A DNA stretch of 64,000 nucleotides from Massilia frigida (GTDB taxonomy: Bacteria > Pseudomonadota > Gammaproteobacteria > Burkholderiales > Burkholderiaceae_D). Each line of letters starts with the position of its first letter. The first letter of the stretch is position 1. Shown piece by piece: positions 26,829 to 37,772 of this stretch. The notes beneath the pieces are model-generated. The model saw only the letters and a program-made list of their open reading frames with translations. It made no database searches and had not been told where the DNA came from. Position numbers and translations under genes: made by a program. Location: the NCBI RefSeq assembly GCF_011682175.1, contig NZ_WHJG01000030.1:1-64000 (forward strand), in the 5' to 3' direction.

Positions 26829-27659
26829 ATGCGTTTTCTTGCTTTATTGTTCGCCATCAGCCTGGCCGGATGCGGCACCATGCAGATCGAAGAGAAAAGT
26901 TTCATCCATCCCGACGCCAAGGATGCCCCCGCGCTGCCACGTGTCGACGTCACAGCGCTGCCGTCCGCCTACACGGTGACCGACGAGACGGTGGTCACGC
27001 CCGACGGCGCCACCCTGCGCGGCGTTTATCTGGCGCGTGCCGGCGCACCCACCACCCTGCTTTACTTCGGCGGCAACGCCTTCCATATCGACCAGCATGC
27101 GCGCGAAGTACTGCCGCTGCTGGCGGCCTGCGGCGGCAATGTGGCCGTGTTCGACTACCGCGGCTATGGCCGCAGCAGCGGTGTGCCGACCGTGGCAACC
27201 ATGCAGGCCGACGCGCTGCGCATGTTCGACCATGTCAACGCCATCCATCCGGGCAAGGTGGCCGTGCATGGCCAGTCGCTGGGCAGCTTCATGGCCGCCT
27301 GGGTGGCGAGCCAGCGGCCGGCTGCGCGCGGCATGGTGCTCGAAGCGACCGCCACCACCGTGCAAGAATGGAGCGACGCCAATGTGCCCTGGTATCTGAA
27401 GCTGTTCTTGAAGGTGGAGGTGGCCGACACCCTGCGCGGCGTCGACAACCCGGCGGTGGTCAAAGCCTGGCACGGTCCCAGCCTGGTGCTGGCGGGCGAG
27501 CACGACAAGCTGATTCCGCTGGCGATGTCGCGCAAGGTGTACGACGCGATCCCGGGCGACAACAAGCAATGGCATGTGGCCAAAGGCGCCAGCCACAATG
27601 GCATCCTGTCCGATCCGGATGTGGGCCCCGTGCTGTGCGGCTTTGTGCGCAAGCTGTAG
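26829..27659 (+). CDS. Alpha/beta hydrolase lipoprotein
   Basis: The 276-residue product has a lipobox signal peptide (MRFLALLFAISLAGC) and a serine-hydrolase fold resembling BEM46/YfhR-like proteins: FGGNAFHID oxyanion region, FDYRGYGRSSG, nucleophile Ser150 (HGQSLGS), acid in LAGEHDKLIP, and His in AKGASHNGIL. It may be a membrane-attached esterase or lipase-like enzyme; the substrate is unknown. The start is set by the signal peptide. A perfect hairpin follows the stop and separates it from the convergent HTH gene. Confidence 0.85.
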   Translation: MRFLALLFAISLAGCGTMQIEEKSFIHPDAKDAPALPRVDVTALPSAYTVTDETVVTPDGATLRGVYLARAGAPTTLLYFGGNAFHIDQHAREVLPLLAACGGNVAVFDYRGYGRSSGVPTVATMQADALRMFDHVNAIHPGKVAVHGQSLGSFMAAWVASQRPAARGMVLEATATTVQEWSDANVPWYLKLFLKVEVADTLRGVDNPAVVKAWHGPSLVLAGEHDKLIPLAMSRKVYDAIPGDNKQWHVAKGASHNGILSDPDVGPVLCGFVRKL

Positions 27660-27661
27660 GC

Positions 27662-27693
27662 GGACGCAGGCGGCAATGACGCCGCCTGCGTCC
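27662..27693. terminator. Convergent hairpin between hydrolase and HTH genes
   Basis: GGACGCAGGCGGC and GCCGCCTGCGTCC form a perfect 13-bp stem with a 6-nt loop (AATGAC), 2 nt past one stop and 15 nt before the other. There is no T-run, so its efficiency as an intrinsic terminator is uncertain. Confidence 0.65.
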
Positions 27694-27707
27694 CGGTCAG
27701 TCCGGTA

Positions 27708-28232
27708 TCAGGCCAGCAATGCCTGTACTTGACGGAATAACGCAGGCTCGATCTGCCGGGCCTGTATGGCGAAATTAAGCTGCTTGGCGATCGACGCCAC
27801 CTCCAGCGTGCCCGGCTCGATCGGGTATGTCCCGCGTGGCATCATCCAGCGAAGTACATCGTCGAGGTGCCACAAGGTCGTACTTCCTGCATGCACCGGT
27901 ACGGGAAAGGTGTCGGCGTTGTTGTATGCCAGCTTGCGCATGTTTTGGCGACTTACTTCGGCAAACTCCGCAATGTCAGTGAGTCCCACGATATCGGGGC
28001 GTACTTCAATAAGCTCTGCTGTGGGAATGGCACGCTTGACGTCGGCAAGCGCACTGGTCATGGCGGCAAACGCGCTGTCGGCTTCACGACTAAAATCGAG
28101 GGCGATACGTCCGGGGTGGCCGATACCGACCAAGGCATCGGTACATCCCTCTTCGCCCAGACGACCAACAATCTCATCATGATTGTCATCGTCGCTGGAC
28201 AATTGATAAGTCAGCTCAAAGATGAAATACAT
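27708..28232 (-). CDS. HTH protein paired with HicA-like gene (candidate antitoxin)
   Basis: The 174-residue product has an N-terminal domain (MYFIFELTYQLSSDDDNHDE and on to about residue 80) that may be ferredoxin-like. A helix-turn-helix region near residues 84-130 follows (VGLTDIAEFAEVSRQNMRKL, then TLWHLDDVLRWM), similar in style to excisionase/MerR-like domains. It starts 2 nt after the upstream HicA-like gene, so the pair is one operon. In HicAB the second gene is an antitoxin with a DNA-binding domain that represses its own promoter; the layout here is analogous, but the N-terminal half does not look like HicB. The antitoxin role is inferred. Confidence 0.65.
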   Translation of the reverse strand: MYFIFELTYQLSSDDDNHDEIVGRLGEEGCTDALVGIGHPGRIALDFSREADSAFAAMTSALADVKRAIPTAELIEVRPDIVGLTDIAEFAEVSRQNMRKLAYNNADTFPVPVHAGSTTLWHLDDVLRWMMPRGTYPIEPGTLEVASIAKQLNFAIQARQIEPALFRQVQALLA

Positions 28233-28234
28233 AG

Positions 28235-28504
28235 CTACTCCTTCGAAGAACCATCATCGTTGTGATGCTTGTTGGCGGTGCAATTATCGACAGCCCGCTT
28301 CAACGTCCCTGCATGTTGGCCAGCATTCTTCGGGGTGCTCCACACCGAAGTGATGCAATATTTGCCGCCTCGGCATCCTGCGTCGTCGGGACAGTACATC
28401 TTTCCCCAGGCATGGCTGGCACCGACTTTAATGCGCCAGCCGTTTGCTTCAGCGTGTTTCAGGGCCTGCTCAATCTCCTTTTTGGGGTGGGATGTGCGCG
28501 CCAT
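28235..28504 (-). CDS. HicA-like small protein (candidate toxin)
   Basis: The 89-residue product carries EIEQALKHAEANGWRIKVGA followed by SHAWGKMYCP. This is the alpha-beta-beta pattern of HicA with the active-site-like His after Gly-x-Ser (GASH, compare GSHH in HicA mRNA interferases). Cysteines at CPDDAGCRGGKYC set it apart from ordinary HicA and suggest a metal-binding insertion. A good AGGAG Shine-Dalgarno precedes the ATG. First gene of a two-gene operon with a palindromic operator on its promoter. mRNA interferase activity is inferred, not shown. Confidence 0.6.
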   Translation of the reverse strand: MARTSHPKKEIEQALKHAEANGWRIKVGASHAWGKMYCPDDAGCRGGKYCITSVWSTPKNAGQHAGTLKRAVDNCTANKHHNDDGSSKE

Positions 28505-28515
28505 CTGTCTCTCCT

Positions 28516-28553
28516 ATTGTCGTCACCAAAAATCCGGTTGTCAAGCGACAACC
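28516..28553 (-). promoter_or_regulatory. Promoter and palindromic operator of the HicA-like operon
   Basis: On the minus strand TTGACA (complement of 28539-28544) and GACAAT (complement of 28516-28521) are 17 nt apart. GGTTGTC(28536-28542)-AAGC-GACAACC(28547-28553) is a perfect 7-bp inverted repeat covering the -35 box, where an autoregulating HTH antitoxin would bind. Confidence 0.65.
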
Positions 28554-28650
28554 AGCTTTTGATTCGCTGCGAACGCCCTGCATGTGGCGCACGTCAGGAT
28601 CAAGCCTGCGATGGTGGCATCGGGCATGCGCGATTCGGCATGAGACAGAT

Positions 28651-28691
28651 CAAAAAAAACGGACGGGACCCGAAGGCGCCGTCCGTTTTTT
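28651..28691 (-). terminator. Intrinsic terminator of purM
   Basis: ACGGACGG (28659-28666) pairs with CCGTCCGT (28679-28686), flanked by an A-run on the left and a T-run on the right. It therefore works on either strand; on the minus strand it ends purM 18 nt after its stop. Confidence 0.85.
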
Positions 28692-28708
28692 GATTGACCG
28701 CAAGCAGG

Positions 28709-29752
28709 TCAGCTGACGATCGTCTGGTGCTCGTCACCTTCGCGCGCGCGGATGACGCCGATGCGCGAGACCTTCTCGCCGGCTGCCTGCAATTGGGCAA
28801 ACGCCGCATCGGCATTTTCTTTCGACACGATCACGATCATGCCGATGCCGCAGTTGAACACGCGGTGCATTTCAGCGTCGGCCACGCCGCCGTGCTGTTG
28901 CAGCCACTGGAACAGCGGCGGCATGGTCCATGCCGTCGAATCGAGCACCGCCGTCAACCCTGGCTGCAGCACGCGCGGCACGTTTTCGACCAGGCCGCCG
29001 CCGGTGATGTGCACCATGCCTTTGACTTCCATCGATTCCATCAGCGCCAGCAGCGGCTTGACGTAAATACGGGTCGGTTCCATCAGCACGTCGGCCAGCG
29101 GACGGCCGTGGAAGTCGGCGTTCAGGTCCGGCTTGGCCACTTCGATGATCTTGCGCACCAGCGAATAACCGTTCGAGTGCACGCCCGACGAGGCCAGCCC
29201 CAGCACCACGTCGCCCGGGGTGATCTTGGTGCCATCGATGATTTTGGATTTTTCCACCGCGCCGACCGCGAAACCGGCCAGGTCGTACTCGCCGGCCGGA
29301 TACATGCTCGGCATTTCCGCCGTTTCGCCGCCGATCAGGGCGCAACCGGCCTGCTCGCAGCCCTGGGCGATGCCCTTGACGACGGCGGTGGCGGTCGGCA
29401 CGTCGAGCTTGCCGCAAGCGAAGTAATCGAGGAAGAACAGCGGCTCGGCGCCCTGCACCAGGATATCGTTGACGCTCATGGCGACCAGGTCGATGCCGAC
29501 CGTGTCATGGCGGTTCAGTTCGAACGCGAGCCTGAGCTTGGTGCCCACGCCGTCGGTGCCGGACACCAGCACCGGCTCCTTGAACTTCTTGCTGATCTCG
29601 AACAGCGCGCCGAAACCGCCGATGCCGCCCATGACGCCTTCGCGCATGGTTTTCTTGGCAAACGGCTTGATCGCTTCGACCAGGGCGTCTCCGGCATCGA
29701 TATCGACACCGGCGTCGCGGTAGGAGAGGGAAACATTAGAAAGTTGGCTCAT
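28709..29752 (-). CDS. purM: Phosphoribosylformylglycinamidine cyclo-ligase
   Basis: The 347-residue AIR synthetase starts [20 protein letters not shown] and carries the substrate/ATP-binding stretch [18 protein letters not shown], the [20 protein letters not shown] region and [11 protein letters not shown]. It performs the fifth step of de novo purine synthesis, ATP-dependent ring closure of FGAM to AIR. Start 29752 matches the usual N-terminus; the 22 upstream in-frame residues are not family-like. Divergent from hda with a 262-nt gap in which I see no gene. Confidence 0.96.
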   Translation of the reverse strand: MSQLSNVSLSYRDAGVDIDAGDALVEAIKPFAKKTMREGVMGGIGGFGALFEISKKFKEPVLVSGTDGVGTKLRLAFELNRHDTVGIDLVAMSVNDILVQGAEPLFFLDYFACGKLDVPTATAVVKGIAQGCEQAGCALIGGETAEMPSMYPAGEYDLAGFAVGAVEKSKIIDGTKITPGDVVLGLASSGVHSNGYSLVRKIIEVAKPDLNADFHGRPLADVLMEPTRIYVKPLLALMESMEVKGMVHITGGGLVENVPRVLQPGLTAVLDSTAWTMPPLFQWLQQHGGVADAEMHRVFNCGIGMIVIVSKENADAAFAQLQAAGEKVSRIGVIRAREGDEHQTIVS

Positions 29753-30014
29753 GGTGTATTTGGCAGCGGAGGCGGTAAAATAGAAGGCGGCGAACCGATT
29801 CGAGCCGCGGACGGCCAAAACTGGTCAATCCGCTATTTTATCAAAATGCCCCGTCCTAAGCCGATTTAACCCACATTACAACAATAAGATGCTTTTTTCA
29901 CAGCCACGGCACCCCGGCACAGCGTCGGCACCCTGCCAGCACCATCACCACCACCACGATCTGCGTGGCAGCTTCTATAATGCCTGATGTACACGACGGC
30001 GCAAGAATGAACTC

Positions 30015-30698
30015 ATGAAACAGCTGGTACTCGATTTGGGCGCAGAGCAGGCGCACAGCCTCGATACCTTCGAGGTAGGGCAAAATGCCGAACTGGCGCA
30101 TCTGATGCACCAGTTCGCGGAGCGTCGTTCGCGCGAACATTTCGCTTACCTGTGGGGCGAAACCGGCGCCGGCAAGACCCACCTGCTGCAAGCGCTGGCC
30201 GCCACGCCGTGCTCGCGCTACATCGCCTGCGACGCGTCCGAGTGCGAATTCACCTACGCGCCCGAGACCACCCTGTACCTGCTCGACGACTGCGACAAGC
30301 TCTCGCCGCAAGCCCAGATCGACGCGTTTGCCCTGTTCAACCAGATCCGCGAACATGGCGCCTACATGGTCAGCACCGGGCCGGTGCCGCCGGTGGTGCT
30401 GCCGGTGCGCGAAGACCTGCGCACGCGCATGGGATGGGGCCTGATCTACCAGATCCACGGCCTGGCCGACGAACAGAAGATCGCCGCCCTCACGCACGCC
30501 GCCGAAGCGCGCGGTTTGACCTTGTCGGCCAGCGTGTTACCCTATCTGCTGTCCCATTTCAAGCGCGACATGCGCTCCCTGTCGACGATGCTAGACGCAC
30601 TCGATCAGTATTCCCTCGAAACCCAGCGGCCGGTCACCCTGCCGTTGCTGCGCGATTTACTATTACAAGCCAACCCGCAAGCGGACACCAAAGAATGA
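30015..30698 (+). CDS. hda: DnaA regulatory inactivator Hda
   Basis: The 227-residue DnaA-like AAA+ protein has an N-terminal clamp-binding motif (QLVLDL, residues 3-8), Walker A GETGAGKT (48-55), a DDCDKLSP Walker B region and a DnaA-like lid (ALTHAAEARGLTLSASVLPY). With the sliding clamp it stimulates ATP hydrolysis by DnaA after initiation, preventing re-initiation. Its stop overlaps the start of the next gene by 4 nt (ATGA). The domain IV DNA-binding helices of DnaA are absent, as expected for Hda. Confidence 0.93.
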   Translation: MKQLVLDLGAEQAHSLDTFEVGQNAELAHLMHQFAERRSREHFAYLWGETGAGKTHLLQALAATPCSRYIACDASECEFTYAPETTLYLLDDCDKLSPQAQIDAFALFNQIREHGAYMVSTGPVPPVVLPVREDLRTRMGWGLIYQIHGLADEQKIAALTHAAEARGLTLSASVLPYLLSHFKRDMRSLSTMLDALDQYSLETQRPVTLPLLRDLLLQANPQADTKE

Positions 30699-31369
30699 AG
30701 AACCTGGCGCTGTTTGACCTGGACCACACCCTGCTGCCGATTGATTCGGACCACGAATGGGGCGAATTTTTAGTCCGTACCGGCGCCGTCGATCCCGTCG
30801 AATTCAAGCGCCGCAACGACCAATTCTATGCCCAGTACCAGGCCGGCACGCTCGACCCGGTCGACTACCTCGACTTTGCGCTCGGCACCCTGGCGCGCTT
30901 TCCGCGCAAGGAACTCGACGCCATGCACGCGCAGTTCATGGCCGAGGTGATCGAGCCGGCCATCCGGCCGCGCGCGCGCGCGCTGCTCCAGCAGCACATT
31001 GATGCCGGCGACCTGGTGGCCATCATCACCGCCACCAACCGCTTCGTCACCGCGCCGATCGCCAAAGCGCTGGGCGTGGAACACCTGATTGCCGCAGTGC
31101 CCGAAGAAGACGCCGACGGCAACCTGACCGGCAAACTGGTGGGCGTGCCCACATCGGGCGCCGGCAAGGTCAGCCACACCCATGCGTGGCTGGCGCAGCT
31201 TGGCACGCCCCTGGATGGCTTCGGGCGCAGCCACTTCTACAGCGATTCGCACAACGATATTCCCCTACTGTCCGTCGTCACCCATCCTGTCGCGACCAAC
31301 CCCAACGCCGTGCTGGCGACCCACGCCACACGCCTTGGCTGGCCTTTACTCCATCTATTCAATGATTAA
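30695..31369 (+). CDS. HAD family hydrolase (SerB/IB subfamily)
   Basis: The 224-residue product has motif I LALFDLDHTLLPIDSDHEW, a helical cap, motif II IITATNRFVTAPIAK and motif IV FYSDSHNDIPLL. This is the HAD-IB arrangement seen in phosphoserine phosphatase-like enzymes that often sit beside hda and pcnB in betaproteobacteria. The substrate is not defined. It is coupled to hda by a 4-nt overlap, and its 3' end overlaps pcnB by 8 nt. Confidence 0.88.
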   Translation: MKNLALFDLDHTLLPIDSDHEWGEFLVRTGAVDPVEFKRRNDQFYAQYQAGTLDPVDYLDFALGTLARFPRKELDAMHAQFMAEVIEPAIRPRARALLQQHIDAGDLVAIITATNRFVTAPIAKALGVEHLIAAVPEEDADGNLTGKLVGVPTSGAGKVSHTHAWLAQLGTPLDGFGRSHFYSDSHNDIPLLSVVTHPVATNPNAVLATHATRLGWPLLHLFND

Positions 31370-32759
31370 AAAATTCATCCGCAAAATGCTCGGCGTCAAA
31401 GAGAAGCAGCCAGTGCGCGACCTGACCGAACCCATCATCCTGGGACCGGCGGAGCACGGGATCGATCCCAAGCTGCTGTCGTCGAACGCGATCCGCGTGA
31501 CCCAGACATTGCAGGAGGCGGGCTTCAAGGCGTTCGTGGTGGGCGGCGCCGTGCGCGACCTGCTGCTGTCGGTCAAGCCGAAGGACTTCGACATCGCCAC
31601 CGATGCCACGCCCGAACAGGTCAAACGCCTGTTCCGGCGCGCCTTCATCATCGGCAAGCGCTTCCAGATCGTGCACGTGATGTTCGGCTCCGACCTGCTG
31701 GAGGTCACCACCTTCCGCGGCGCCGGCGAATCCAACGCACCCAAGGATGAACACGGACGGGTGCTGCGCGACAATAACTTCGGCCCCCAGCACGAAGACG
31801 CCATGCGGCGCGACTTCACCATCAACGCCATGTACTACGACCCGGCCACGCAAGTGGTGCTGGACTACCACGGCGGCATCGCCGACATCCGCGACAAGAC
31901 CCTGCGCATCATCGGCCAGCCCGAAGCGCGCTACCGCGAAGACCCGGTGCGCCTGTTGCGCGTGGTGCGCTTCGCCGCGCGCCTGGGCTTTACCATCGAG
32001 CCGCACACGCGCGAACCGATTCCGGTCATGGCGCCCTTGATCAACAACGTGCCAGCAGCGCGCGTGTTCGACGAAATGCTCAAGCTGCTCATGAGCGGCC
32101 ACGCGCTGGCCTGCCTCCAGCAACTGCGCAAGGAAGGCCTGCACCATGGCCTGCTGCCGCTGCTCGACGTGGTGCTGGAGCAGCCGATCGGGATGAAGTT
32201 CGTCACCCTGGCGCTCGAATCGACCGACAACCGCATCAAGGCCGGCAAGGGTGTCTCGCCGGGCTTCCTGTTCGCGTCCCTGCTGTGGCACCAGGTGGTG
32301 GAAAAATGGACCGCCTACCGCGCGGCGGGCGAGTCGCCGATTCCGGCGCTGCACCTGGCGGCCGACGACGTGCTCGATTCGCAGACCGAAAAACTGGCCC
32401 TGCAACGCAAGATCGGCTCGGACATGCGCGACATCTGGTCGATGCAGCCGCGCTTCGAGCGGCGCAACGGCAAGGCCCCGTACAAGCTGCTGGAACACCC
32501 GCGCTTCCGCGCCGGCTACGACTTCCTGCTGCTGCGCTGCGAGTCGGGCGAGATCGAGATGGAAATCGGTGAATGGTGGACCGCCTTTTATGAAGGCGAC
32601 GCCATCGAACGCGAAACCCTGCTCACCACCGCCGTGGCGGCGCCGGCCGGCGCCAAGCGCAAGCGCCCGCCGCGCCGCGCACCGCGCAATCGCGGCACCG
32701 GCGAGGGCGGCGACAGCGCCACCACCAGCACCACCGGCAGCACCAGCGGCGACGAATGA
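31362..32759 (+). CDS. pcnB: Poly(A) polymerase I
   Basis: The 465-residue class II nucleotidyltransferase has FVVGGAVRDLLLSVKPKDFD with the catalytic DFDIATDA, RRDFTINAMYYD and RYREDPVRLLRVVRFAARLG. The C-terminus is a basic, then Gly/Ser/Thr-rich tail (KRKRPPRRAPRNRGTGEGGD). It adds 3' poly(A) tails that promote RNA decay. PcnB rather than CCA-adding enzyme is favoured by the long N-terminal leader (FIRKMLGVKEKQPV) and by its folK neighbour. The stop overlaps the folK start by 4 nt. Confidence 0.93.
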   Translation: MIKKFIRKMLGVKEKQPVRDLTEPIILGPAEHGIDPKLLSSNAIRVTQTLQEAGFKAFVVGGAVRDLLLSVKPKDFDIATDATPEQVKRLFRRAFIIGKRFQIVHVMFGSDLLEVTTFRGAGESNAPKDEHGRVLRDNNFGPQHEDAMRRDFTINAMYYDPATQVVLDYHGGIADIRDKTLRIIGQPEARYREDPVRLLRVVRFAARLGFTIEPHTREPIPVMAPLINNVPAARVFDEMLKLLMSGHALACLQQLRKEGLHHGLLPLLDVVLEQPIGMKFVTLALESTDNRIKAGKGVSPGFLFASLLWHQVVEKWTAYRAAGESPIPALHLAADDVLDSQTEKLALQRKIGSDMRDIWSMQPRFERRNGKAPYKLLEHPRFRAGYDFLLLRCESGEIEMEIGEWWTAFYEGDAIERETLLTTAVAAPAGAKRKRPPRRAPRNRGTGEGGDSATTSTTGSTSGDE

Positions 32760-33229
32760 TCGCGTACATCGGCATCGGCGCCAACCTGGGCGACGCGCGC
32801 GCCAACGTGGCCGACGCCCTGGCGCGCCTGGCCGCGCTGGACGGCAGCCGCCTGCTGGCGCAATCGTCGGCCTGGCGCACCGCGCCGATTGACTCCTCGG
32901 GCGACGACTACATCAACGCGGTGGCCTGCATCGACACCGCCATGAGCGCAGCGGACTTGCTGGCCACGCTACAGGCGATCGAACTGGCGCACGGGCGCGA
33001 ACGGCCCTACCGCAACGCCCCGCGCACCCTCGACCTCGACATCCTGCTGTACAACGATGAACGAATCGACACGGCCAGCCTGCAAGTGCCGCATCCGCGC
33101 ATGCGCGAACGCGCGTTCGTACTGGCGCCGCTGCTGGAGATCGCCCCGCACATCGAGCTGCCCGGACATGGTCCGGCGCAGCGCTTCCTGCCCGCCGTCG
33201 CCGGCCAGGCCATCGCACGACTGGACTGA
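32756..33229 (+). CDS. folK: 2-amino-4-hydroxy-6-hydroxymethyldihydropteridine pyrophosphokinase
   Basis: The 157-residue HPPK has GIGANLGDARANV at the N-terminus, the signature RPYRNAPRTLDLDILLYNDE and PHPRMRERAFVLAPLLEIAP. It transfers pyrophosphate from ATP to the pterin in folate synthesis. It overlaps pcnB by 4 nt, a common betaproteobacterial order (pcnB-folK-panB). Confidence 0.96.
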   Translation: MIAYIGIGANLGDARANVADALARLAALDGSRLLAQSSAWRTAPIDSSGDDYINAVACIDTAMSAADLLATLQAIELAHGRERPYRNAPRTLDLDILLYNDERIDTASLQVPHPRMRERAFVLAPLLEIAPHIELPGHGPAQRFLPAVAGQAIARLD

Positions 33230-33230
33230 C

Positions 33231-33578
33231 ATGCAGATTCCCGTTTTCCTCCAGACCACCGGCCTGCTGATCCTGTCGAACGTATTCATGACAATCGCCT
33301 GGTACGGCCACCTGAAGAACATGTCGAGCAAGGCCTGGTGGTACGCGGCGCTGGTCAGCTGGGCCATCGCCCTGTTCGAATACCTGCTGCAAGTGCCGGC
33401 CAACCGCATCGGCCACACGCAATACAGCCTGGCGCAACTCAAGATCCTGCAGGAAGCCATCACCCTCACGGTGTTCGTGCCGTTCGCGATGTTCTACATG
33501 GGCGAGCCCTTCAAACTCGACTATGTCTGGGCCGGGCTGTGCCTGGTGGGCGCGGTCTACTTCATCTTCCGCAGCTGA
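33231..33578 (+). CDS. DUF486 (DMT-like) membrane protein
   Basis: The 115-residue protein has four membrane helices (FLQTTGLLILSNVFMTIAWY, WWYAALVSWAIALFEYLL, a central AITLTVFVPFAMFYMG and WAGLCLVGAVYFIF). It contains the DUF486 stretch EYLLQVPANRIGHTQYSLAQ. It resembles half of a drug/metabolite transporter. Function is unknown. The ATG follows the folK stop by 1 nt, so they are cotranscribed. Confidence 0.88.
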   Translation: MQIPVFLQTTGLLILSNVFMTIAWYGHLKNMSSKAWWYAALVSWAIALFEYLLQVPANRIGHTQYSLAQLKILQEAITLTVFVPFAMFYMGEPFKLDYVWAGLCLVGAVYFIFRS

Positions 33579-33647
33579 CCGGGCACGTTCCGGCGGTTCG
33601 CATTACACTATGCGCCGTTGCGACCATTTTGATATCAAAGGACTATT

Positions 33648-34508
33648 ATGAGCGGTTATCTGCAGGGTAAGGACATGGCGGGCGGCGATACTCCGGCGCC
33701 TGTCAAACCGGTGGTGACGAAGGCGGTAACGATTCCTTCGCTGAACGCGATGCGTGCTTCGGGCGCCAAGATCACGATGCTGACCTGCTACGACGCCAGC
33801 TTTGCGACCTTGATGGACCGCTGCGGCGTGGAAGTGCTGCTGATCGGCGATTCGCTGGGCATGGTCTGCAATGGACATCAATCGACCTTGCCGGTCACGG
33901 TGGCCGAGATTGCGTACCACACCGCCGCTGTCGCGCGCGGCAACAAGAGCGCGATGGTGCTGGCCGATATGCCGTTCGGCAGCTACGGCACGCCGGAAGC
34001 GGCGTTCAACAACGCGGTGCAGCTGATGCAGGCTGGCGCGCACATGGTCAAGATCGAGGGCGGCGCGTGGCTGGCCGAGACGATCCGCTTCCTGACCGAC
34101 CGCGCGGTGCCGGTGTGCGCGCACCTGGGGCTCACGCCGCAATCGGTGCACCAGCTGGGTGGTTACAAGGTACAGGGCAAGACCATCGAAAGCGCGGCGC
34201 GGCTCAAGGCCGATGCGCTGGCGCTGGAAGCGGCCGGCGCGTCCATCGTACTGTTCGAGGCAATTCCAAGCGCGGTGGGCAAGGAATTGACCGAGGCGCT
34301 GAAGGTGCCGACCATCGGCATCGGCGCGGGGCCGGATTGTTCGGGCCAGGTGCTGGTAATGCACGATATCCTGGGCGTTTTCCCGGGGCGCAAAGCGCGC
34401 TTCGTGAAGAACTTCATGGAAGGGCAGACCAGCATCGATGCCGCCGTGAGCGCGTACGTGAACGCGGTCAAGGATGGCAGTTTTCCGGCGCTGGAACACT
34501 GCTTCTAA
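33648..34508 (+). CDS. panB: 3-methyl-2-oxobutanoate hydroxymethyltransferase
   Basis: The 286-residue ketopantoate hydroxymethyltransferase has [28 protein letters not shown] (metal-binding Asp), [22 protein letters not shown] and [18 protein letters not shown]. It uses methylenetetrahydrofolate and ketoisovalerate, the first committed pantothenate step. AAAGGA precedes the ATG. A short proline/alanine-rich N-terminal extension (residues 1-24) precedes the core. No panC follows. Confidence 0.96.
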   Translation: MSGYLQGKDMAGGDTPAPVKPVVTKAVTIPSLNAMRASGAKITMLTCYDASFATLMDRCGVEVLLIGDSLGMVCNGHQSTLPVTVAEIAYHTAAVARGNKSAMVLADMPFGSYGTPEAAFNNAVQLMQAGAHMVKIEGGAWLAETIRFLTDRAVPVCAHLGLTPQSVHQLGGYKVQGKTIESAARLKADALALEAAGASIVLFEAIPSAVGKELTEALKVPTIGIGAGPDCSGQVLVMHDILGVFPGRKARFVKNFMEGQTSIDAAVSAYVNAVKDGSFPALEHCF

Positions 34509-34514
34509 GCCCTC

Positions 34515-34541
34515 GTCGTTCCTGCCATTGGCAGGAACGAC
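34515..34541. terminator. 12-bp perfect hairpin between panB and the convergent regulator
   Basis: GTCGTTCCTGCC and GGCAGGAACGAC pair perfectly around ATT, 6 nt after the panB stop. There is no T-run. A closely similar hairpin lies in the repeat element at 61560-61586, so this may be a fragment of that dispersed element serving as transcript end. Confidence 0.65.
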
Positions 34542-34566
34542 TTCCCGCCTGCGCGCGAACGGCGGG

Positions 34567-35906
<1,340 letters not shown>

Positions 35907-35910
<4 letters not shown>

Positions 35911-37772
35911 GGCGAGCCTGGTAAAAGAAGTTCAAAGCAGCAGTTCCAGCCGGCCCGTTCGCCCAGCCTGACGCTGCCGCCGTGGGCCTCGACCAGGCGC
36001 CTGACGATCGCCAGGCCAAGGCCGGTACCGCCGGGACGGCGCGTGGTGAAGGGCTGGAACAGGTCTGCGGCCAGATCGGCGGGCACGCCCGGGCCGTTGT
36101 CGCACACGCGCAGCAGCACCTGGCCGTCAGCCTGCGCTTCGGCGGCGACCAGGATGCGCGGGTCGCTGCGGCCGCGTAGCATGGCCATGGCGTTGCCAAT
36201 CAGGTTGCCGAGGATTTGCTCGCCGCGCATCGGGTCGATGTGCAGGCACAGGGCCTGGTCGACATCGACATCGATGGCTTGCGATGGATGGCCAGCGGCG
36301 ACCCGCTGCACCAGTTCGGCCACGGGCATGCGCTGGCGGTTCAGGCGCACTTCGCCGGAGTAACTGAGCAAATCCTGGATCAGATGGTCGGCGCGCTCGA
36401 TCTGGGCGCGGATCTCGGCGCGCACCTCCGGCGGCGCCATCACCGCAGCCATGCTGATGATGTTGAGCGGGTTGCGCAGCTCGTGCGCCACCGTCGCCGC
36501 CAGGCCGCCCAGTTCCAGCAGGTGCGCTTGTTGCAGGCGCTCCTTTTCGTGCTCCGCATAGCGCAGCAACTGGTCCAGGCGCGCCGCCGCAGCCGCCAGC
36601 AGGGCGCCGAATACCTCGCCGACGCGGGTCACGCTGGGGGTCGCGCCTTCCCATTCCATCAGGTCACTGCGCCAGTGCGGCGCCTCGCCGTCCTTGCCGG
36701 CGGCGAGATAGCAATGCACGCCCGGCTTGCCCGCGCCGTCGCCGGCCGGCCTGGCGTCGCCCAGCACCACCCGCATCGGCTGGCGCAGGTGCGCACCCAG
36801 CGTGGACGCGGCGATGCGTTCCAGCTCGGGCCAGCTGCTGGCGGCGTCGAGCCGCAGGCGCCAGTCAGCCAGCACGCCCGCTTCCAGATGCGCGCCGGGG
36901 AATACCAGCCGCTCCATGGCACGGCGCGATGGGCCTTCCAGCACCAGCATCACGCCCAGCATGGCGGTGCCGAGCAGCCATAGCTGCCACAGTGGCATGG
37001 CGGCCAGCGGCGCGAAGCCGGTGCGCGCGGCCACGCTGAGCAGCAGGCTGGCCAGGGCTACCGCGATAGCCATCAGGACCAGCCACGCCAGCAGGCGATT
37101 GGCCCACAGGTTCACCACCATCAGGTCGTAGCGCAGGATGCCGAACACCAGCAGCAGCGCGTAGCCCGGCAGCAGGATCACGCTGTACGGGAAGATGTCG
37201 ATCCCGAGCGAGGCGTTGAGGAACATGAGCGAGGCGCCCGATCCCCACACGCCGGCAAACCAGATCGCCAGGATCTTGCCGCGCTGTCTGGGTGCGGCGG
37301 CCGGCCATGCGGCCAGCAGCAGCAGGTAGGCCCAGACGCTGATCGAGCTGACGATAATGCCGGGTATCGAGCCCCATACCGGGAAAAAGTAGTAGCGCCG
37401 GAAGCCGAGCCAGGGCGCCAGCGTGCCCATGTCGAGTAGTTGTATCAGCACGAGGGTCACGATGCCGAGCAGGTAGACCGCCAGCAGCTGGCGCGGGCGC
37501 TCGCGCCGCAGGAAGCGGAACACGAAGTGCAGGAAGAACACCGCGTTGATCGGGCCGCAGTTGACCAGCCGTTTGCCCAGCGCGGCTACCGCATCGCCGC
37601 CCAGGTGCATGCCCAGCTGCCCCAGCGCCCAGCAGCCGATGCCGACGCAAAACAGCGCCAGCGGCTTGATGCCGCTCTGGTGCGGCGCCTTGGCCCACAG
37701 CCAGGCCGCCAGTCCCAGGCTGATGCAGCCCTGGATCACCAGGGAGAAATAGTAAACGCGGTAGATGTCCAT
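35907..37772 (-). CDS. Sensor histidine kinase with N-terminal 7TM-type domain
   Basis: The 621-residue product has seven to eight N-terminal membrane helices (for example YYFSLVIQGCISLGLAAWLW, LFCVGIGCWALGQLGMHLG and WLVLMAIAVALASLLLSVA). A GAF-like linker follows, then HisKA (ATVAHELRNPLNIISMAAV) and HATPase (ILGNLIGNAMAML, CDNGPGVPADL, GGTGLGLAIVRRLVEAHGG). ATG 37772 begins right before the first helix; a TTG 21 nt upstream is less likely. It is the partner of the NtrC-type regulator. The input signal is unknown. Confidence 0.88.

Noticed and set aside
28505-28708. CRISPR-like or phage attachment site near the HicA-like genes
   Set aside because: The repeated words are explained by the 7-bp operator palindrome and the purM terminator; no spaced repeats or integrase gene are present.
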